A stretch of DNA of 64,000 bases from a virus. The stretch's first letter is position 1; every line of letters begins with the position of its first letter. Where the stretch lies: IMG/VR virus record IMGVR_UViG_3300035204_001773, positions 45,212-109,211 of that record; one strand, 5' to 3'. The notes under the pieces were generated by a model. That model was given only the letters and a program-made list of their open reading frames with translations. It did no database searches and was not told the DNA's origin. Made by a program: the position numbers and the translations under genes. Below are positions 8,095 through 18,511 of this stretch, piece by piece.

Positions 8095-11000
8095 TCACTT
8101 TCTTTGGACGTGAGAAGTCGCGTGTTCAATATACTGTTGACCAGCGCTAGCTATTCTACAAATTTGAGGTATCACAAAATAAGTAACCACTGGATAAGAA
8201 CCGGTATTTCTTCCCGCCCCTAGCGTTGTATCTTGTATAATTTCTGTTGGGTCCATGCCAGAAGGTTCTTGAAAATACAACCATATATAATCGCTAGTAC
8301 AAGGAGACGGGCCAACACCTCCTTGGGAATCTATTGATACTTTGGTAGACGTAAAGGGAACTCTCAAATATATCTTCTGTGGATCATTTGTTCTACTGCC
8401 CATGTCTTTGCCAACTATAGTAAAAGCAGATTGCCCGTTTCTTCCCCAAGTCGCTCCTATACAGTTTTGGAGGAACGAACCCTCAAAAGCGGGGTGATCT
8501 AACCCCCCCTTTACGCTGTATCCTTTGTGCCACGCGGAAATATCCGCCTTTGCATGTTGTTCCAGCATGCTGGTATCAATAACTTCTCCTAAGGAGATTC
8601 CCCAAGCTTGGTAAGTCGGTTTTGGATTCTTCTCGTCAATTTGATTTAGTTTGTCGAAAGGTCCAGCCGCCCCCCACCGTAAAATTTTTTGATTTTCCTT
8701 GCCCACGTGATTTGACACGCTCGAAAAAGATGTGTTTGTTCTAGTACTGGAGCACATTAATAAACCAGCTACGCCTATAACAGATGAAGCTGGGTGAACC
8801 TTATCTTTGCCAACGAGGCCTAGCGGTAAATCCGCCGACAACCGCCCACCTCTTCCTTGTGGGGTTGGTTTCATACTGCGTTCAGTCAGATGTTTCATGG
8901 TCCACATTCCCTGTCTAGACTTAATATATGACCCATTATTAAATTCTGCATTACCATCTACTATTCTGTTTTCATTTGCCACTGAATTTCCGTAATCTTT
9001 ATATTTTCTTACCAAGCAGGATTGCTTTGGAACAGTTGTGCTAGTTGTAGTGGGATACATTCTTAGTTCTATTATGTCACCGGGAGAAAATTGATAATGC
9101 TCAGGGTCTACAAGCACGGTCCTCTGGTTAGCCATCGTGAAGTTCTCAACTTTGCCTACAATAGTTATTTGGTCGATTCTTTCTGTTATAATTAGCCTCC
9201 CGTTATTGCGCATCTTATTTATTTTATTGAGGTTACCATAATATATATCCATTGCGCTAACATCGTTCTTCGCGAAAGTGGGGATGACTCCTGCGTCCCA
9301 ATATTCATACCCATGCCCCTTAATATCATAACCATCGCCGGGGGCTTCTATCCCCTCGGTTGGGTAAACTTCACTCTTACAATTTCCTCCGGGCTGCCTT
9401 TCGTAAGCGCCTGCCGAAAGCATAATATTTTCTGGAATACCCCCATAATGAGAACCAGCTGTCGCTTTACTTTGGTCATGCCTGTCTACATCTCTTTGTT
9501 TGAAATATCCCCTCAATTCTTCTAGTTGCTTTTCGTTATTCTTATCATAAGGGGTAAAAGACGAAACCCTATTAGGAAAAGCTGTGAAAGCCGTAGTGCT
9601 AGAATGTAAATTTTTACCACCCAACCAAAAACTCGGGTCAGATTTCAACCCTAAAGTCCACCCACCGTATCCCAAGGGGTTATCATTGGACATACAATAT
9701 CTGGCATCTCTCCCCCATGCTGTAGCGCTACAGGACAAACATTTCATATCCTCAGAGTAAATCCTAGAAGAGACGGTTGTTAACTGACCCTTACCTATTG
9801 CAGTTGCCCACCACCACGGCCAAAATAATGTACCCCCGCAACCAAGACCCTCTGATCTAAATAAATCGAAATTAGAATGATCCTTCCACCCCGGCCTTTG
9901 CCTGTATCCACCAGCAACTATTGAGGTAGATTCGTAAGCTATACACCTGAATGGCGGCGGCGACATTAAAGGGGTCATTCCGCCCACGAATCTTTTTTTA
10001 GCCTCTGTATCATTCGGATTGTCGGGATCGGGTCTCTGATGAGGTAGAACCCAATTATTCCCATTGTCGGTAAATGTGTATCTGTTCTTTGGGGTAGAGC
10101 CATCCGCGCATTTCCATTTATCATTACCATCGGCATCCCAACCATCATGAGTTGGATGCTTGTCGTCATCACATATGTTAACAGCCTTTTTATGAACAGC
10201 GGGAGTGCTTGGCATATTATGTTGCCAGTATCCGTCGTAATCAGCCTGTCTACATTCTTGATTCCCTTCTCCCGGCTCGCAAGGCCAACTCGGATGCGTT
10301 TGATTACAAACCATCATAGTCTTCCATTTATCTCCATCCCTATCAACCACGGTAATTTCTTTTCCGCAATTCAATATGTCCGAAGACACATTCATTGCGA
10401 TAGACTCATGGAGTTTATTATGACAGCCAAATCTCATACGGGACCAATCCAAAATCATAGAAGCACTTACTGCTGACCCACGATTTTTAGAGGAGACTAC
10501 CATGTTATGAGTAATGTTTGTTATGGTATCTGCTTGTGTTATGTCCTCGGCACCATCCCCTCTATAATTGCTGCCTCCGATACTAATCCACGTGCTTTCT
10601 CTCCGATGAATTCTAATTACCGAAGAGCCCCCTGAGGCTTTTCCAAGTTCATGCAAAATCATCCCTCCTACGACGCTTAGAGTCCCAACAGCTATGGGGC
10701 CCAAGGTTAATCCTAGGGCGGGGGTCATAGATGACATTTGTAACATGTACTGTATCATCGTTAATGTACTGTTATAATTTGCTGCGTTGGCGAGCATACT
10801 CACCCTAAATCTCATCTCCTTTACAAACGCACACATGTGATGAACGCCTGCTGGCGTAAAACCCATGGGATAATAACTACCCGCTCTCATATATTGACCA
10901 TCCCGGTAGGTCGGTCCGTAATTAAGGCACGAAGCTCCTATTAAAGAGCTATCCCCCTTTTGGGTTAAAGCTGCGTGTGGATTAATCATTGATTCTAGAT

Positions 11001-11826
11001 TACCCTGAACCGGATCGTTATCTGGATTCGATAATCCAAATTGAAAAGCCTCTACACAAACAGGGGAAACGTCTCCGGCCACCATTATAGGAATAGCTAG
11101 GTCCTCCTCTACCCTTTCGTGACCCCCGAAAGTAGGGTTAAGCTTGCCCGTTCTTCTCCCCGCCATTGTGAGCGTCCCCTTCCTCGTTAGTACGGAGAAA
11201 AAGCCAGTTTTAGCACCATATGGCACACGTATGTAAGTTGTATTTATCTCACCGTCATCCATTTTTACAATTACATTATTCAACAGAAATGAATTCCCAC
11301 ATCTATAAGAACCGAATTTTATACAAGTTAACATATGACCAGAACTTGAACCAGTACCTATCCACATACCATATCCAGCGTGAGACTTTTTAGTTTTTAA
11401 TTCTAGCCAATCGCCACGACGCACGGTCATAATTTTACTAGGAGTAAAGACGCCATTACGCATTACGTCAGTCTCGTATTTATAATTGTAATTAAGATTA
11501 TCCCCTACCGAATCCTTATCATCACCAAAAAACGTATTAGGATTTTTTTCTTCTGGCCTAGCCCATATATCCCACTCATAACCGTTGCAAGAATCTAATG
11601 TTCCCGTCCCGCTCACAGAACCACCAGATGAGCTACCGCTCCATATCTCATGCGACGTAGAATCCTCGTCTATACCTTCTACGTTATAATTAGCAAACCA
11701 TGCACCCCCCGCGCCTCTCCTGACTTGGTTTAATGGCGTATTATTAGAGAAGAACCTGTCTGCTCCCGAAAGCTTATCGGAAGCATTTTTTAGACTTACA
11801 AGTTCTATTTGGTTTCTAATCCCCAT
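8095..11826 (-). CDS. Large terminal tail fibre / tip-like protein with an internal hydrophobic segment
   Basis: 1243 residues, last gene of the structural operon. No family is recognised with certainty. Composition is Gly, Ser, Asn and aromatic rich with scattered cysteines (for example the CLSC pair), typical of secreted or virion surface beta proteins. A hydrophobic, Gly-rich stretch at about residues 366-390 (around GPIAVGTLSVVGGMIL) is long enough to cross a membrane and is unusual in an otherwise soluble fibre-like protein. A D/N-rich region around 560-620 (DGWDADGNDKWK) could bind Ca2+. Position after the hub and fibre genes suggests a receptor-binding or membrane-contacting tip. The upstream ribosome site is weak (AAGAAG just before the ATG). 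It converges on the plus-strand gene with a 6 bp gap. Confidence 0.5.
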   Translation of the reverse strand: MGIRNQIELVSLKNASDKLSGADRFFSNNTPLNQVRRGAGGAWFANYNVEGIDEDSTSHEIWSGSSSGGSVSGTGTLDSCNGYEWDIWARPEEKNPNTFFGDDKDSVGDNLNYNYKYETDVMRNGVFTPSKIMTVRRGDWLELKTKKSHAGYGMWIGTGSSSGHMLTCIKFGSYRCGNSFLLNNVIVKMDDGEINTTYIRVPYGAKTGFFSVLTRKGTLTMAGRRTGKLNPTFGGHERVEEDLAIPIMVAGDVSPVCVEAFQFGLSNPDNDPVQGNLESMINPHAALTQKGDSSLIGASCLNYGPTYRDGQYMRAGSYYPMGFTPAGVHHMCAFVKEMRFRVSMLANAANYNSTLTMIQYMLQMSSMTPALGLTLGPIAVGTLSVVGGMILHELGKASGGSSVIRIHRRESTWISIGGSNYRGDGAEDITQADTITNITHNMVVSSKNRGSAVSASMILDWSRMRFGCHNKLHESIAMNVSSDILNCGKEITVVDRDGDKWKTMMVCNQTHPSWPCEPGEGNQECRQADYDGYWQHNMPSTPAVHKKAVNICDDDKHPTHDGWDADGNDKWKCADGSTPKNRYTFTDNGNNWVLPHQRPDPDNPNDTEAKKRFVGGMTPLMSPPPFRCIAYESTSIVAGGYRQRPGWKDHSNFDLFRSEGLGCGGTLFWPWWWATAIGKGQLTTVSSRIYSEDMKCLSCSATAWGRDARYCMSNDNPLGYGGWTLGLKSDPSFWLGGKNLHSSTTAFTAFPNRVSSFTPYDKNNEKQLEELRGYFKQRDVDRHDQSKATAGSHYGGIPENIMLSAGAYERQPGGNCKSEVYPTEGIEAPGDGYDIKGHGYEYWDAGVIPTFAKNDVSAMDIYYGNLNKINKMRNNGRLIITERIDQITIVGKVENFTMANQRTVLVDPEHYQFSPGDIIELRMYPTTTSTTVPKQSCLVRKYKDYGNSVANENRIVDGNAEFNNGSYIKSRQGMWTMKHLTERSMKPTPQGRGGRLSADLPLGLVGKDKVHPASSVIGVAGLLMCSSTRTNTSFSSVSNHVGKENQKILRWGAAGPFDKLNQIDEKNPKPTYQAWGISLGEVIDTSMLEQHAKADISAWHKGYSVKGGLDHPAFEGSFLQNCIGATWGRNGQSAFTIVGKDMGSRTNDPQKIYLRVPFTSTKVSIDSQGGVGPSPCTSDYIWLYFQEPSGMDPTEIIQDTTLGAGRNTGSYPVVTYFVIPQICRIASAGQQYIEHATSHVQRK

Positions 11827-11847
11827 CTTCTTGGTTGTCGGTTGTGT

Positions 11848-13161
11848 TTAAGATAATGGTATTTCTTTTCCGCCTGTTGTTACATAATAAAACTTTTTAG
11901 TATTAGTACCAGACCCGTCATCTTTGTAATTTATTTTAATCATTGGGCTATCTAACATTCCCTCTGCGGTTGCCCAAAAATTAGCCGAACTAAATTCGCT
12001 GAAAGCAACATCCAAGTAAGCGTGCGTGTCTGAGTGTTTTGGCCTAACCTCTGTGCCAGTAAAGTTTCTTGGCCCCCCGTAAAGTTGATAAGCGATTCTG
12101 GCCTTGGAAGAACCAATGGGCCCAGCGGCCTGCTTAGTGACTTGAGCATTTTCCCCGGGTAAAGGAACCCTGACTTTAACATTTGCAGTGCTAAGCCAAG
12201 GTTTATTAACTCCGTGAGACACCTCCTGCCCTTCGTAATCAGCATGATTAACTACAGCCGCAGGCAAGGTTCCCTCTACACCATTAGAGGGTTTAACACT
12301 GATACCCCATTGCTTGCCATCAGCCCCTACATCTACAAAAACTTGTGGGTGTGGGCACGCCTCCATGTATGGAGGAAAAGATGGAACTAATTGAACCGAT
12401 CTGACGCCCGCAGCATTAGCCTCTTGAAGCATAAGATGATCAGTGCACGCTTGCCTATAATACCAACTGATAGTTTTGCCTCCGATTTCCCTGCTTAAGG
12501 GTACGTTGGGATATGGATATTGCGCGTCGGGGGCAACCGAAGTGCAATACCCCAAAAGAGTGTAACTCGCCCATTGCTTAACTTGTATAGGGTCTCCAAC
12601 AAAGTAAGTTAACTCAGAAGCCATAGCCTTCTTAAACACATCCATGGCGTTATTGGCTACTTGACCCCTTGGGTCGTATAAAAAACCCTTTGGAGATAAC
12701 CATTCAACCTCTTTTTCTATTTCGTAATCTAAATATTCTATCTCTGGTCCTCTTATATCGGGTAAAACATACCCCTTTGCGTCAGGAACCCCCACATCTG
12801 TTCCTATATGATCTCTTCTAACGGTTTTGATTGATCTTGGGAACCCACCAATGCTAACCCCACCATACTCATACCACCTTGAAAACTTGGAGCCCTTTTG
12901 TATGCCTGCATGTATAGGTCTAAGGTTAGTATCGAAATATACAGCCAACCATACAAAATCTAATTCATTTAATTCGAATGGAATACCTAATCCACACACT
13001 GGAAATCTAGCCGTAAGATCAAGCCCCGCCATAACGCAAGAAGACGGGGTTATATACAATTGATTTTGCTTAGTGCCCTCTACTACCTTTATACCTCGCC
13101 AAGGCATGTCTTGTTTCGGAGACTCGCTCCCTGTGTCTAATGATGCTTTAATAAATCCCAT
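11848..13161 (-). CDS. Fibre-type virion protein, paralog of the upstream gene
   Basis: 437 residues, beta-rich and without cysteine-rich or enzymatic motifs that I can name. Its N-terminal third is clearly related to that of the preceding gene (14420-13170): both start M-x-F-x-x-ASLD and share the pattern GLG(L/I)PF, a long strand ending in a V(F/Y)D segment, then RP(M/I)HA. The C-terminal two thirds differ. This is the usual signature of duplicated adhesin or fibre genes with a conserved attachment end and a variable outer part. An AGGA ribosome site lies 8 bases upstream (ATAAGGAAAAAAATG). I infer a role at the tail tip or side fibre from position between the hub-like gene and the operon end. 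Confidence 0.5.
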   Translation of the reverse strand: MGFIKASLDTGSESPKQDMPWRGIKVVEGTKQNQLYITPSSCVMAGLDLTARFPVCGLGIPFELNELDFVWLAVYFDTNLRPIHAGIQKGSKFSRWYEYGGVSIGGFPRSIKTVRRDHIGTDVGVPDAKGYVLPDIRGPEIEYLDYEIEKEVEWLSPKGFLYDPRGQVANNAMDVFKKAMASELTYFVGDPIQVKQWASYTLLGYCTSVAPDAQYPYPNVPLSREIGGKTISWYYRQACTDHLMLQEANAAGVRSVQLVPSFPPYMEACPHPQVFVDVGADGKQWGISVKPSNGVEGTLPAAVVNHADYEGQEVSHGVNKPWLSTANVKVRVPLPGENAQVTKQAAGPIGSSKARIAYQLYGGPRNFTGTEVRPKHSDTHAYLDVAFSEFSSANFWATAEGMLDSPMIKINYKDDGSGTNTKKFYYVTTGGKEIPLS

Positions 13162-13169
13162 TTTTTTCC

Positions 13170-14420
13170 TTATAAATCTATTGCGTCAGCTGGTCTTTTG
13201 TTGTATACTGATTGCATATACAGCGGCGGGTAAGGCCACGCAGCAGTATTATACAAATCTGTTCTATCGTACCATGGGTATACTTGACCCCAGTCTAAAA
13301 CATCCAAGGTCCCCCTTCCATCTGATTTTGTCCGCACCACGTTGTCAAAACCTTGGTATGGCAAAAGCATTTTCAATTTTAAATCCCCCTCCAGAACAGT
13401 AACCATTTGTAAATGAGTCTTGCACGCCTGCATTAATTGATATGCCGGTCTTTTTTGAGAGTCATCAGCTGGAATTTTTATCCCTGTAACATGACCCTCT
13501 ACAGGTCTACTATCTCCAGTCGCATAAGCAATAGGGTAGTAACAAGCTACTTGATCATACCGAACTCTCTTAAGTTTAACGGTCTCTTTTAACCAAGATT
13601 GAGTAAGGTATTTATGAAGCTCTGAAAACTCTTTCGATTGATGAATTACTCCCGCTCCTCCATGAGCAACGGGATACCTGCTTCCCCCTACTTCGTAATA
13701 TCCCCTATCTGGATAACCACCAGCAGCAGAGATATACCCCTTTCTTTGTCTTCTTGTATTGTATGGAGGGTTTTGTCTTAAAGTTCTACTAGCATAAGTC
13801 CCGACGTCTTTCTGAGTACAAATGCTTTTTCTCAATTCCCTGTCTATGCCTCTGTATCTATTACCAACCTTATGACTTTTGGTAAATACATTCCAGCTAT
13901 TAGCGGGATCAGCGAAACCGTTATCTCCCCCTCCGCCAAAACTACCCGGCTCCCATACTTGCCCGTCGACTTGTCTCCAATTTACGCCTCGATGCGCAGG
14001 ATTCCAGCTTTGTTTATGATGCATAACTCCTCTAGAATTCTGCTCGTTAGTATTTTCTATTCCATAATACGGGAGAGACTCCATTGGGTCTGATACAGAA
14101 AACATCTTTGGCCATCCTAGCCACCTTTCTCCATGAGCCAACCACGGTAAATGATTTCCTGTGTGACAAATTTCAGCGTGCATGGGTCTGCCCGACATAT
14201 CCAAGAAGACCTGTAAATAAATGTGACTTTTTTCATTGATTTTAAAAGGCAAACCCAGCCCATGAATATCTAAAATCTCTCCGCTTATCTTGGGGTCATA
14301 AAACGCCTCGCCTTTTAAAACCCGAAACCACTCGTCTTGAACTTGTTCTACACGAAAAGGGTGATAAACGGCTGACACATCTGACGTTCCCGGGTCTAAG
14401 CTGGCTCTTCTAAAAGGCAT
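13170..14420 (-). CDS. Fibre-type virion protein, paralog of the downstream gene
   Basis: 416 residues, aromatic and Gly rich, no recognised domain. The N-terminal segment (FRRASLD, GLGLPFKINEKSHIYLQVFLD, RPMHAEICHTG) aligns by eye with the 437-residue protein encoded next, so the pair comes from a duplication. The ATG begins one base after the TAA of the 221-residue gene (TAA-T-ATG), with no clear Shine-Dalgarno sequence, which suggests coupled translation. The outer half is rich in Tyr, Arg and Gly (YNTRRQRKGYISAAGGYPDRG), which may form the exposed part. Role inferred from context only. Confidence 0.5.
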   Translation of the reverse strand: MPFRRASLDPGTSDVSAVYHPFRVEQVQDEWFRVLKGEAFYDPKISGEILDIHGLGLPFKINEKSHIYLQVFLDMSGRPMHAEICHTGNHLPWLAHGERWLGWPKMFSVSDPMESLPYYGIENTNEQNSRGVMHHKQSWNPAHRGVNWRQVDGQVWEPGSFGGGGDNGFADPANSWNVFTKSHKVGNRYRGIDRELRKSICTQKDVGTYASRTLRQNPPYNTRRQRKGYISAAGGYPDRGYYEVGGSRYPVAHGGAGVIHQSKEFSELHKYLTQSWLKETVKLKRVRYDQVACYYPIAYATGDSRPVEGHVTGIKIPADDSQKRPAYQLMQACKTHLQMVTVLEGDLKLKMLLPYQGFDNVVRTKSDGRGTLDVLDWGQVYPWYDRTDLYNTAAWPYPPLYMQSVYNKRPADAIDL

Positions 14421-14421
14421 A

Positions 14422-15087
14422 TTAATCTGTAAGTTTAACTACAAAGTCAGTTTTTATATCTCCGACGGAAGTTTTAAAAGTTAATTCGTCAGAATAATCT
14501 CCCGTAGTAATATTTTCTCTACCCGAGACAATTATGTTCGCGTTGTTCTCTATTTTAATGGGCAGATTTGTGGTTGAAAAATTATCCCCGCCCGAAAAGA
14601 CCCCACTAAAAACGACGAAGGGCAAATTTGCATTATTATTAGCTACATTTATATTAAGCGTACCTGTTTTGGAAAAGGAATCGCCCTTCAATATTGTGTA
14701 GCTTGGCTTGTCCGAAGCAACATAGAAACTAGTAGTAGCTGTACATCCGCTAGTATTTATATAAAAATTGTCAATAACATTCTTTTCTTTTACTCCCACG
14801 TAGCATATAGGTACGCCGTCAATAAAATATTGATAATTTGAATCGTAAATATCTCCAGAAAGAGAAAAAGATTGACTAGGTAAATAAGAATATATATATC
14901 TATTTTCTGGATCTATAATTTTCCCCTTATCAAATGAAAATTCTAACGATCTTCCCGTGCCCTCCCATTCACCAGAAAACCCCAGAGCCCCAGTACCCTC
15001 TATATTGTCAAAAGTAAGGCCTGACGCATAAAAAGATAACCGCTTTGCGCTACCAATTTTTCTATTGTTATTTCCAGAGAATTCCAT
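14422..15087 (-). CDS. Small beta-rich tail-region protein, unknown
   Basis: 221 residues with alternating hydrophobic and Ser/Thr/Asn residues throughout, that is, probably all beta. No signal peptide, transmembrane segment or known motif is visible. The last 90 residues (SYTILKGDSFSKTGTLNINV, then SGVFSGGDNFSTTNLPIKIE) read like an Ig-like or jelly-roll sandwich. It lies between the hub-like 1140-residue gene and the fibre paralogs with almost no spacing, so it is probably a minor tail tip component or an adaptor between hub and fibres. Confidence 0.4.
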   Translation of the reverse strand: MEFSGNNNRKIGSAKRLSFYASGLTFDNIEGTGALGFSGEWEGTGRSLEFSFDKGKIIDPENRYIYSYLPSQSFSLSGDIYDSNYQYFIDGVPICYVGVKEKNVIDNFYINTSGCTATTSFYVASDKPSYTILKGDSFSKTGTLNINVANNNANLPFVVFSGVFSGGDNFSTTNLPIKIENNANIIVSGRENITTGDYSDELTFKTSVGDIKTDFVVKLTD

Positions 15088-15088
15088 A

Positions 15089-18000
15089 TTATCTTATAAC
15101 GTTCATATTCATTGATGGCCCCACCTTTCTCGACCATACATCCGGCTTAGGAAGCTCAGATGGCCTAGTAGAAAAAGACCAATCTATATAAGCTCCATCT
15201 TGATCTAAAACTATATTAAAACCATCTAGTCCTGCAGCGGGATTTAAATATGCACTTAGGGCCGGATCTGCGCCGATTTGCCTAAAAGATAATGTCTCTC
15301 TGGGTAATTGTATCGTAATACTATCAACTGCGTTTCGCATGGAATTATAATAATCATCTATCCCCACTTGAGAAAACCCAAAAGCAGAACTAGAAGCGGA
15401 GCCATTTGGAATTGGCACTTGCACGATAGTATCGCCCTCTGGATTAGATAGAGATTCTAAATCACTTGTTATATCCATGGAGTTTACATCGATAGCTTGA
15501 GAATATCCAGCGTTCATAATTCGTCCTCTTACTTGCTTTTGTCCCCTTTCTGTTTTTGTGTAGCTTGCTTGGGTATGCTTTACTCCTTCGTACCAGTTTT
15601 GGCTTGGATAAATAATATCTACAGTCACTTGCGGCCCCATAAATCCAGACCCAGTTGGATCATAAAAAGATTGGGTTGTATTAGCTCCGACGGGAGCAGT
15701 TGAAAATGGATTAGAATTATTAGGATTTGCGTAAGTGGGCCCACTAAGGCTACGTGTCACCGCCGAATAGCCCGGTGCATAAGATTTTATTCTAAACCCT
15801 GCGGATAAATGTAATTGGTATCTAGATTCCACTGAAGGAGGCTGATAAACACCATTTACCCATCGAGCAGCATCAGACAACGGCCAATCAATGGTTCCGT
15901 ATTGAGATTTTAACTCTTCTTGTCTTTCATTTCTAAGAAATGGCTTCATTAAGTCTGCTTGTGCGTTCGACCAAGCAGTAGTGCCCGCAATACTCCAATT
16001 TCTTGCGCCCCAATCTGCCCAAGGATAAATATGAGGGTTACCCATATACCATCCTCTCGCATTACCCGCTGCTTCGCTTGTGGCCATATGCACCCCCGGT
16101 CTAGGAGCCAATCCTTGACCAAGGGTTACTTCTTCGTCTTGAGTAACTATTGGAACAACTCCATACGGATTACTCGGGGAAACATCTGCGCCTGAAACCG
16201 CCCAACCATATAAAGTGGGACACTTACATCCGTCTTTCTTAATGTCTTTCTCGTAATAAGTTTCCGAACAGGGGGCGAGTTTAGCTCTATCATCTTTATC
16301 TTTATATTCATTAGGATTAACCCACCCCCCATATGTTGATATGGCGGGAGGCACATTTGACGCTGTGGAAATGGTGTCATACAAATGAGGGGGTTTCGAC
16401 CAATTTGAAATAATAAAATTATTACCCAAAAAATTTGCAGGAGGAGCAAGCATCAGCACTACCTGAGCATCTCTTCCAGCAGAACTTACTTTCCCTTCTA
16501 TCCGCGCTGCTTGAACCTGACTAGCTAGAGTGTCTTTTATTCTATCAAAAAAGCGTAATTTACTTTTACCATTTAAAGGTATATATGTAGGCACCAGCTT
16601 TTCTAAAAAGTCTACCCCGCTATGCACAAAAGCGCTTTCAAATTCGCTAGCATCAGTTCCCCATGGAGCATTCCTTTGAAAAACTGTAAACATTCTATCT
16701 GCCTGATTAGTCACATTGAAATAATTATTAGAGAAACTACCGTAAGCTTTACTCAAAATAGATCTTCCCTTAGGGTGACTCCTTATCAAGCTGTTAAAAG
16801 GTAAATCTCCGAAATCATTTCCCTTTATTTTTATTCCTTGTGGTTCATGCTGTGTTTCTAGCTCCCACTTTTCAGTCACCCCACAAAAATTCATGTAATC
16901 ATTTTGTTCCTCGTGAATGTAATATTTTCCATACATATCCGCCACCCGAGCTTCCCACGACTCCCATTTAGATTCTTCTTGTCGACTATATACGGCTACA
17001 TAGCCCTTACACGCAGCAAGAGATACCGCGTCCGTGGCGTATCTATCAAAAATTTGCTCCCATTGTTGACAGCTAAAGTCTTCATTTAACATTTCCTGCA
17101 TCTCTGGCCCACTAATTTCCTCCAAAATCCTTATGCCCAAATGATTTGTGTCTTTATTAGCAACGGCGTTTGTAAAATAAAAATTATATATAGTTCTCGC
17201 GTTTTTATTAAATTTAGCTAAGGCGCAAGATATATCGAACTGTGTTCTGTTTCTTCCGCCGTTAATGCTTGCGGGAAAAATTTCGTACGGATCCATCACT
17301 TGGTAAACTTGCCTATATTGAATCCTTCTTTGAAAGGATTTAGGTCTGGCTGGTTTTTTATAATAAACTTGAAAATTCGTAGTCTTTGTGGCGGACATAT
17401 CTAAAGACTCGTTTACATTATCAAAACCTAACCCATCAACAGGATTAAAGACGATTGCTTTAACAGAGTTCATTGCCACCGTCGCAGAACTAGTAGCTGA
17501 AGTTAAGTATATACATTTTAAGGCAGCGATATCAGAACTAGATTTTAAGAAATCCCAAAAATGCATAAAACCAAAATCAGCAGCCCAAGCATCAAGAACC
17601 TCCCTTAGCGTGCCCGTGTAATCTTTTCTATAGGCTGGATTGATATCCACAAACCCAGCCCAATCTATACCCGCTTCTTTAATCGCCAAAAGAAGTTCTG
17701 AAAAATTATAGTCTACATTAGCTAAATCCCCGTTTGACTCTGTAAATTGTTCTTGTCCTAAGATTATCTTTCCGCCATATCGATGATCTACATCTACAAT
17801 TCTTCCGTAATCAACTACCCGTAATGCGCCATACACCGCTGTCCTGAAAGATGGAAATCTTCCAGCGCCCGCTAACCCATTCAGAGAATTTACAACTTGG
17901 TCGTAACAAGGTTCACAATTTAAAGCTATATCGAAATTAACCAACCTCGAACGAATAGGTATCCCTCTTGATGGGAGAGGATCTGTCGGTCCAGCTGGTG

Positions 18001-18511
18001 CTGCCGCTGTCCACCCTCCAACAGAAAAGTTCGACGAATTTTGCCTTAGCGAAGAATACACAGAAGATAGAAGAGCGTAATTTGTTGGTGTTGTATCAAA
18101 TATCTCTGCATCATTATTGCTGGCGTGTTGATTAATCAATCCGACATAAATTTTATCTAATAATATAGAGGCGTCAACGAAGGTTAATGTAAGGGTTTTC
18201 TGAGATACTGCGGTATTTTTTTCTATTTTCTGCAAGAATAACTGCGGCAATATAGTGCCAGCGATAGAAACTTCATAGTATCTATCAGATACATTCACAG
18301 CCAAGCTGTTTATAGCGGCCGGAAAAGTGGTTTTTGGAATAGTTCCATCCTCCACGCAGCGGACCACTACCTTGGTAATTTCCCCCGGAGTATGATTAAG
18401 GCTAACCCCATATATTTTCATACCAGCGAAGGTATTTTTTGGGTAACTTACCGATCCTCCACTAAATACTATATCATCAAATGAATAAAAATTGTCTCCG
18501 TCGTGTGGCAT
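15089..18511 (-). CDS. Putative tail hub / Tal-like tail tip protein
   Basis: 1140 residues. The first 380 residues have the pattern of phage hub proteins: a strand-rich start, then FLQKIEKNTAVSQKTLTLTF followed by VDASILLDKIYVGL, and a later GTLREVLDAWAADFGFMHFWD stretch. The middle and C-terminal parts are rich in Tyr, Asn and Gly with a CKC pair near residue 760, and contain long loops (PSNPYGVVPIV, NPNNSNPFSTAPVGANT). The final 100 residues are again strand rich. An AGGA ribosome site precedes the ATG (AAAAAGGAATAATG). Position after the distal tail proteins and before the fibres is what is expected of the central hub that closes the tube. Family not proven; the N-terminal resemblance is by eye. 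Confidence 0.42.
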   Translation of the reverse strand: MPHDGDNFYSFDDIVFSGGSVSYPKNTFAGMKIYGVSLNHTPGEITKVVVRCVEDGTIPKTTFPAAINSLAVNVSDRYYEVSIAGTILPQLFLQKIEKNTAVSQKTLTLTFVDASILLDKIYVGLINQHASNNDAEIFDTTPTNYALLSSVYSSLRQNSSNFSVGGWTAAAPAGPTDPLPSRGIPIRSRLVNFDIALNCEPCYDQVVNSLNGLAGAGRFPSFRTAVYGALRVVDYGRIVDVDHRYGGKIILGQEQFTESNGDLANVDYNFSELLLAIKEAGIDWAGFVDINPAYRKDYTGTLREVLDAWAADFGFMHFWDFLKSSSDIAALKCIYLTSATSSATVAMNSVKAIVFNPVDGLGFDNVNESLDMSATKTTNFQVYYKKPARPKSFQRRIQYRQVYQVMDPYEIFPASINGGRNRTQFDISCALAKFNKNARTIYNFYFTNAVANKDTNHLGIRILEEISGPEMQEMLNEDFSCQQWEQIFDRYATDAVSLAACKGYVAVYSRQEESKWESWEARVADMYGKYYIHEEQNDYMNFCGVTEKWELETQHEPQGIKIKGNDFGDLPFNSLIRSHPKGRSILSKAYGSFSNNYFNVTNQADRMFTVFQRNAPWGTDASEFESAFVHSGVDFLEKLVPTYIPLNGKSKLRFFDRIKDTLASQVQAARIEGKVSSAGRDAQVVLMLAPPANFLGNNFIISNWSKPPHLYDTISTASNVPPAISTYGGWVNPNEYKDKDDRAKLAPCSETYYEKDIKKDGCKCPTLYGWAVSGADVSPSNPYGVVPIVTQDEEVTLGQGLAPRPGVHMATSEAAGNARGWYMGNPHIYPWADWGARNWSIAGTTAWSNAQADLMKPFLRNERQEELKSQYGTIDWPLSDAARWVNGVYQPPSVESRYQLHLSAGFRIKSYAPGYSAVTRSLSGPTYANPNNSNPFSTAPVGANTTQSFYDPTGSGFMGPQVTVDIIYPSQNWYEGVKHTQASYTKTERGQKQVRGRIMNAGYSQAIDVNSMDITSDLESLSNPEGDTIVQVPIPNGSASSSAFGFSQVGIDDYYNSMRNAVDSITIQLPRETLSFRQIGADPALSAYLNPAAGLDGFNIVLDQDGAYIDWSFSTRPSELPKPDVWSRKVGPSMNMNVIR

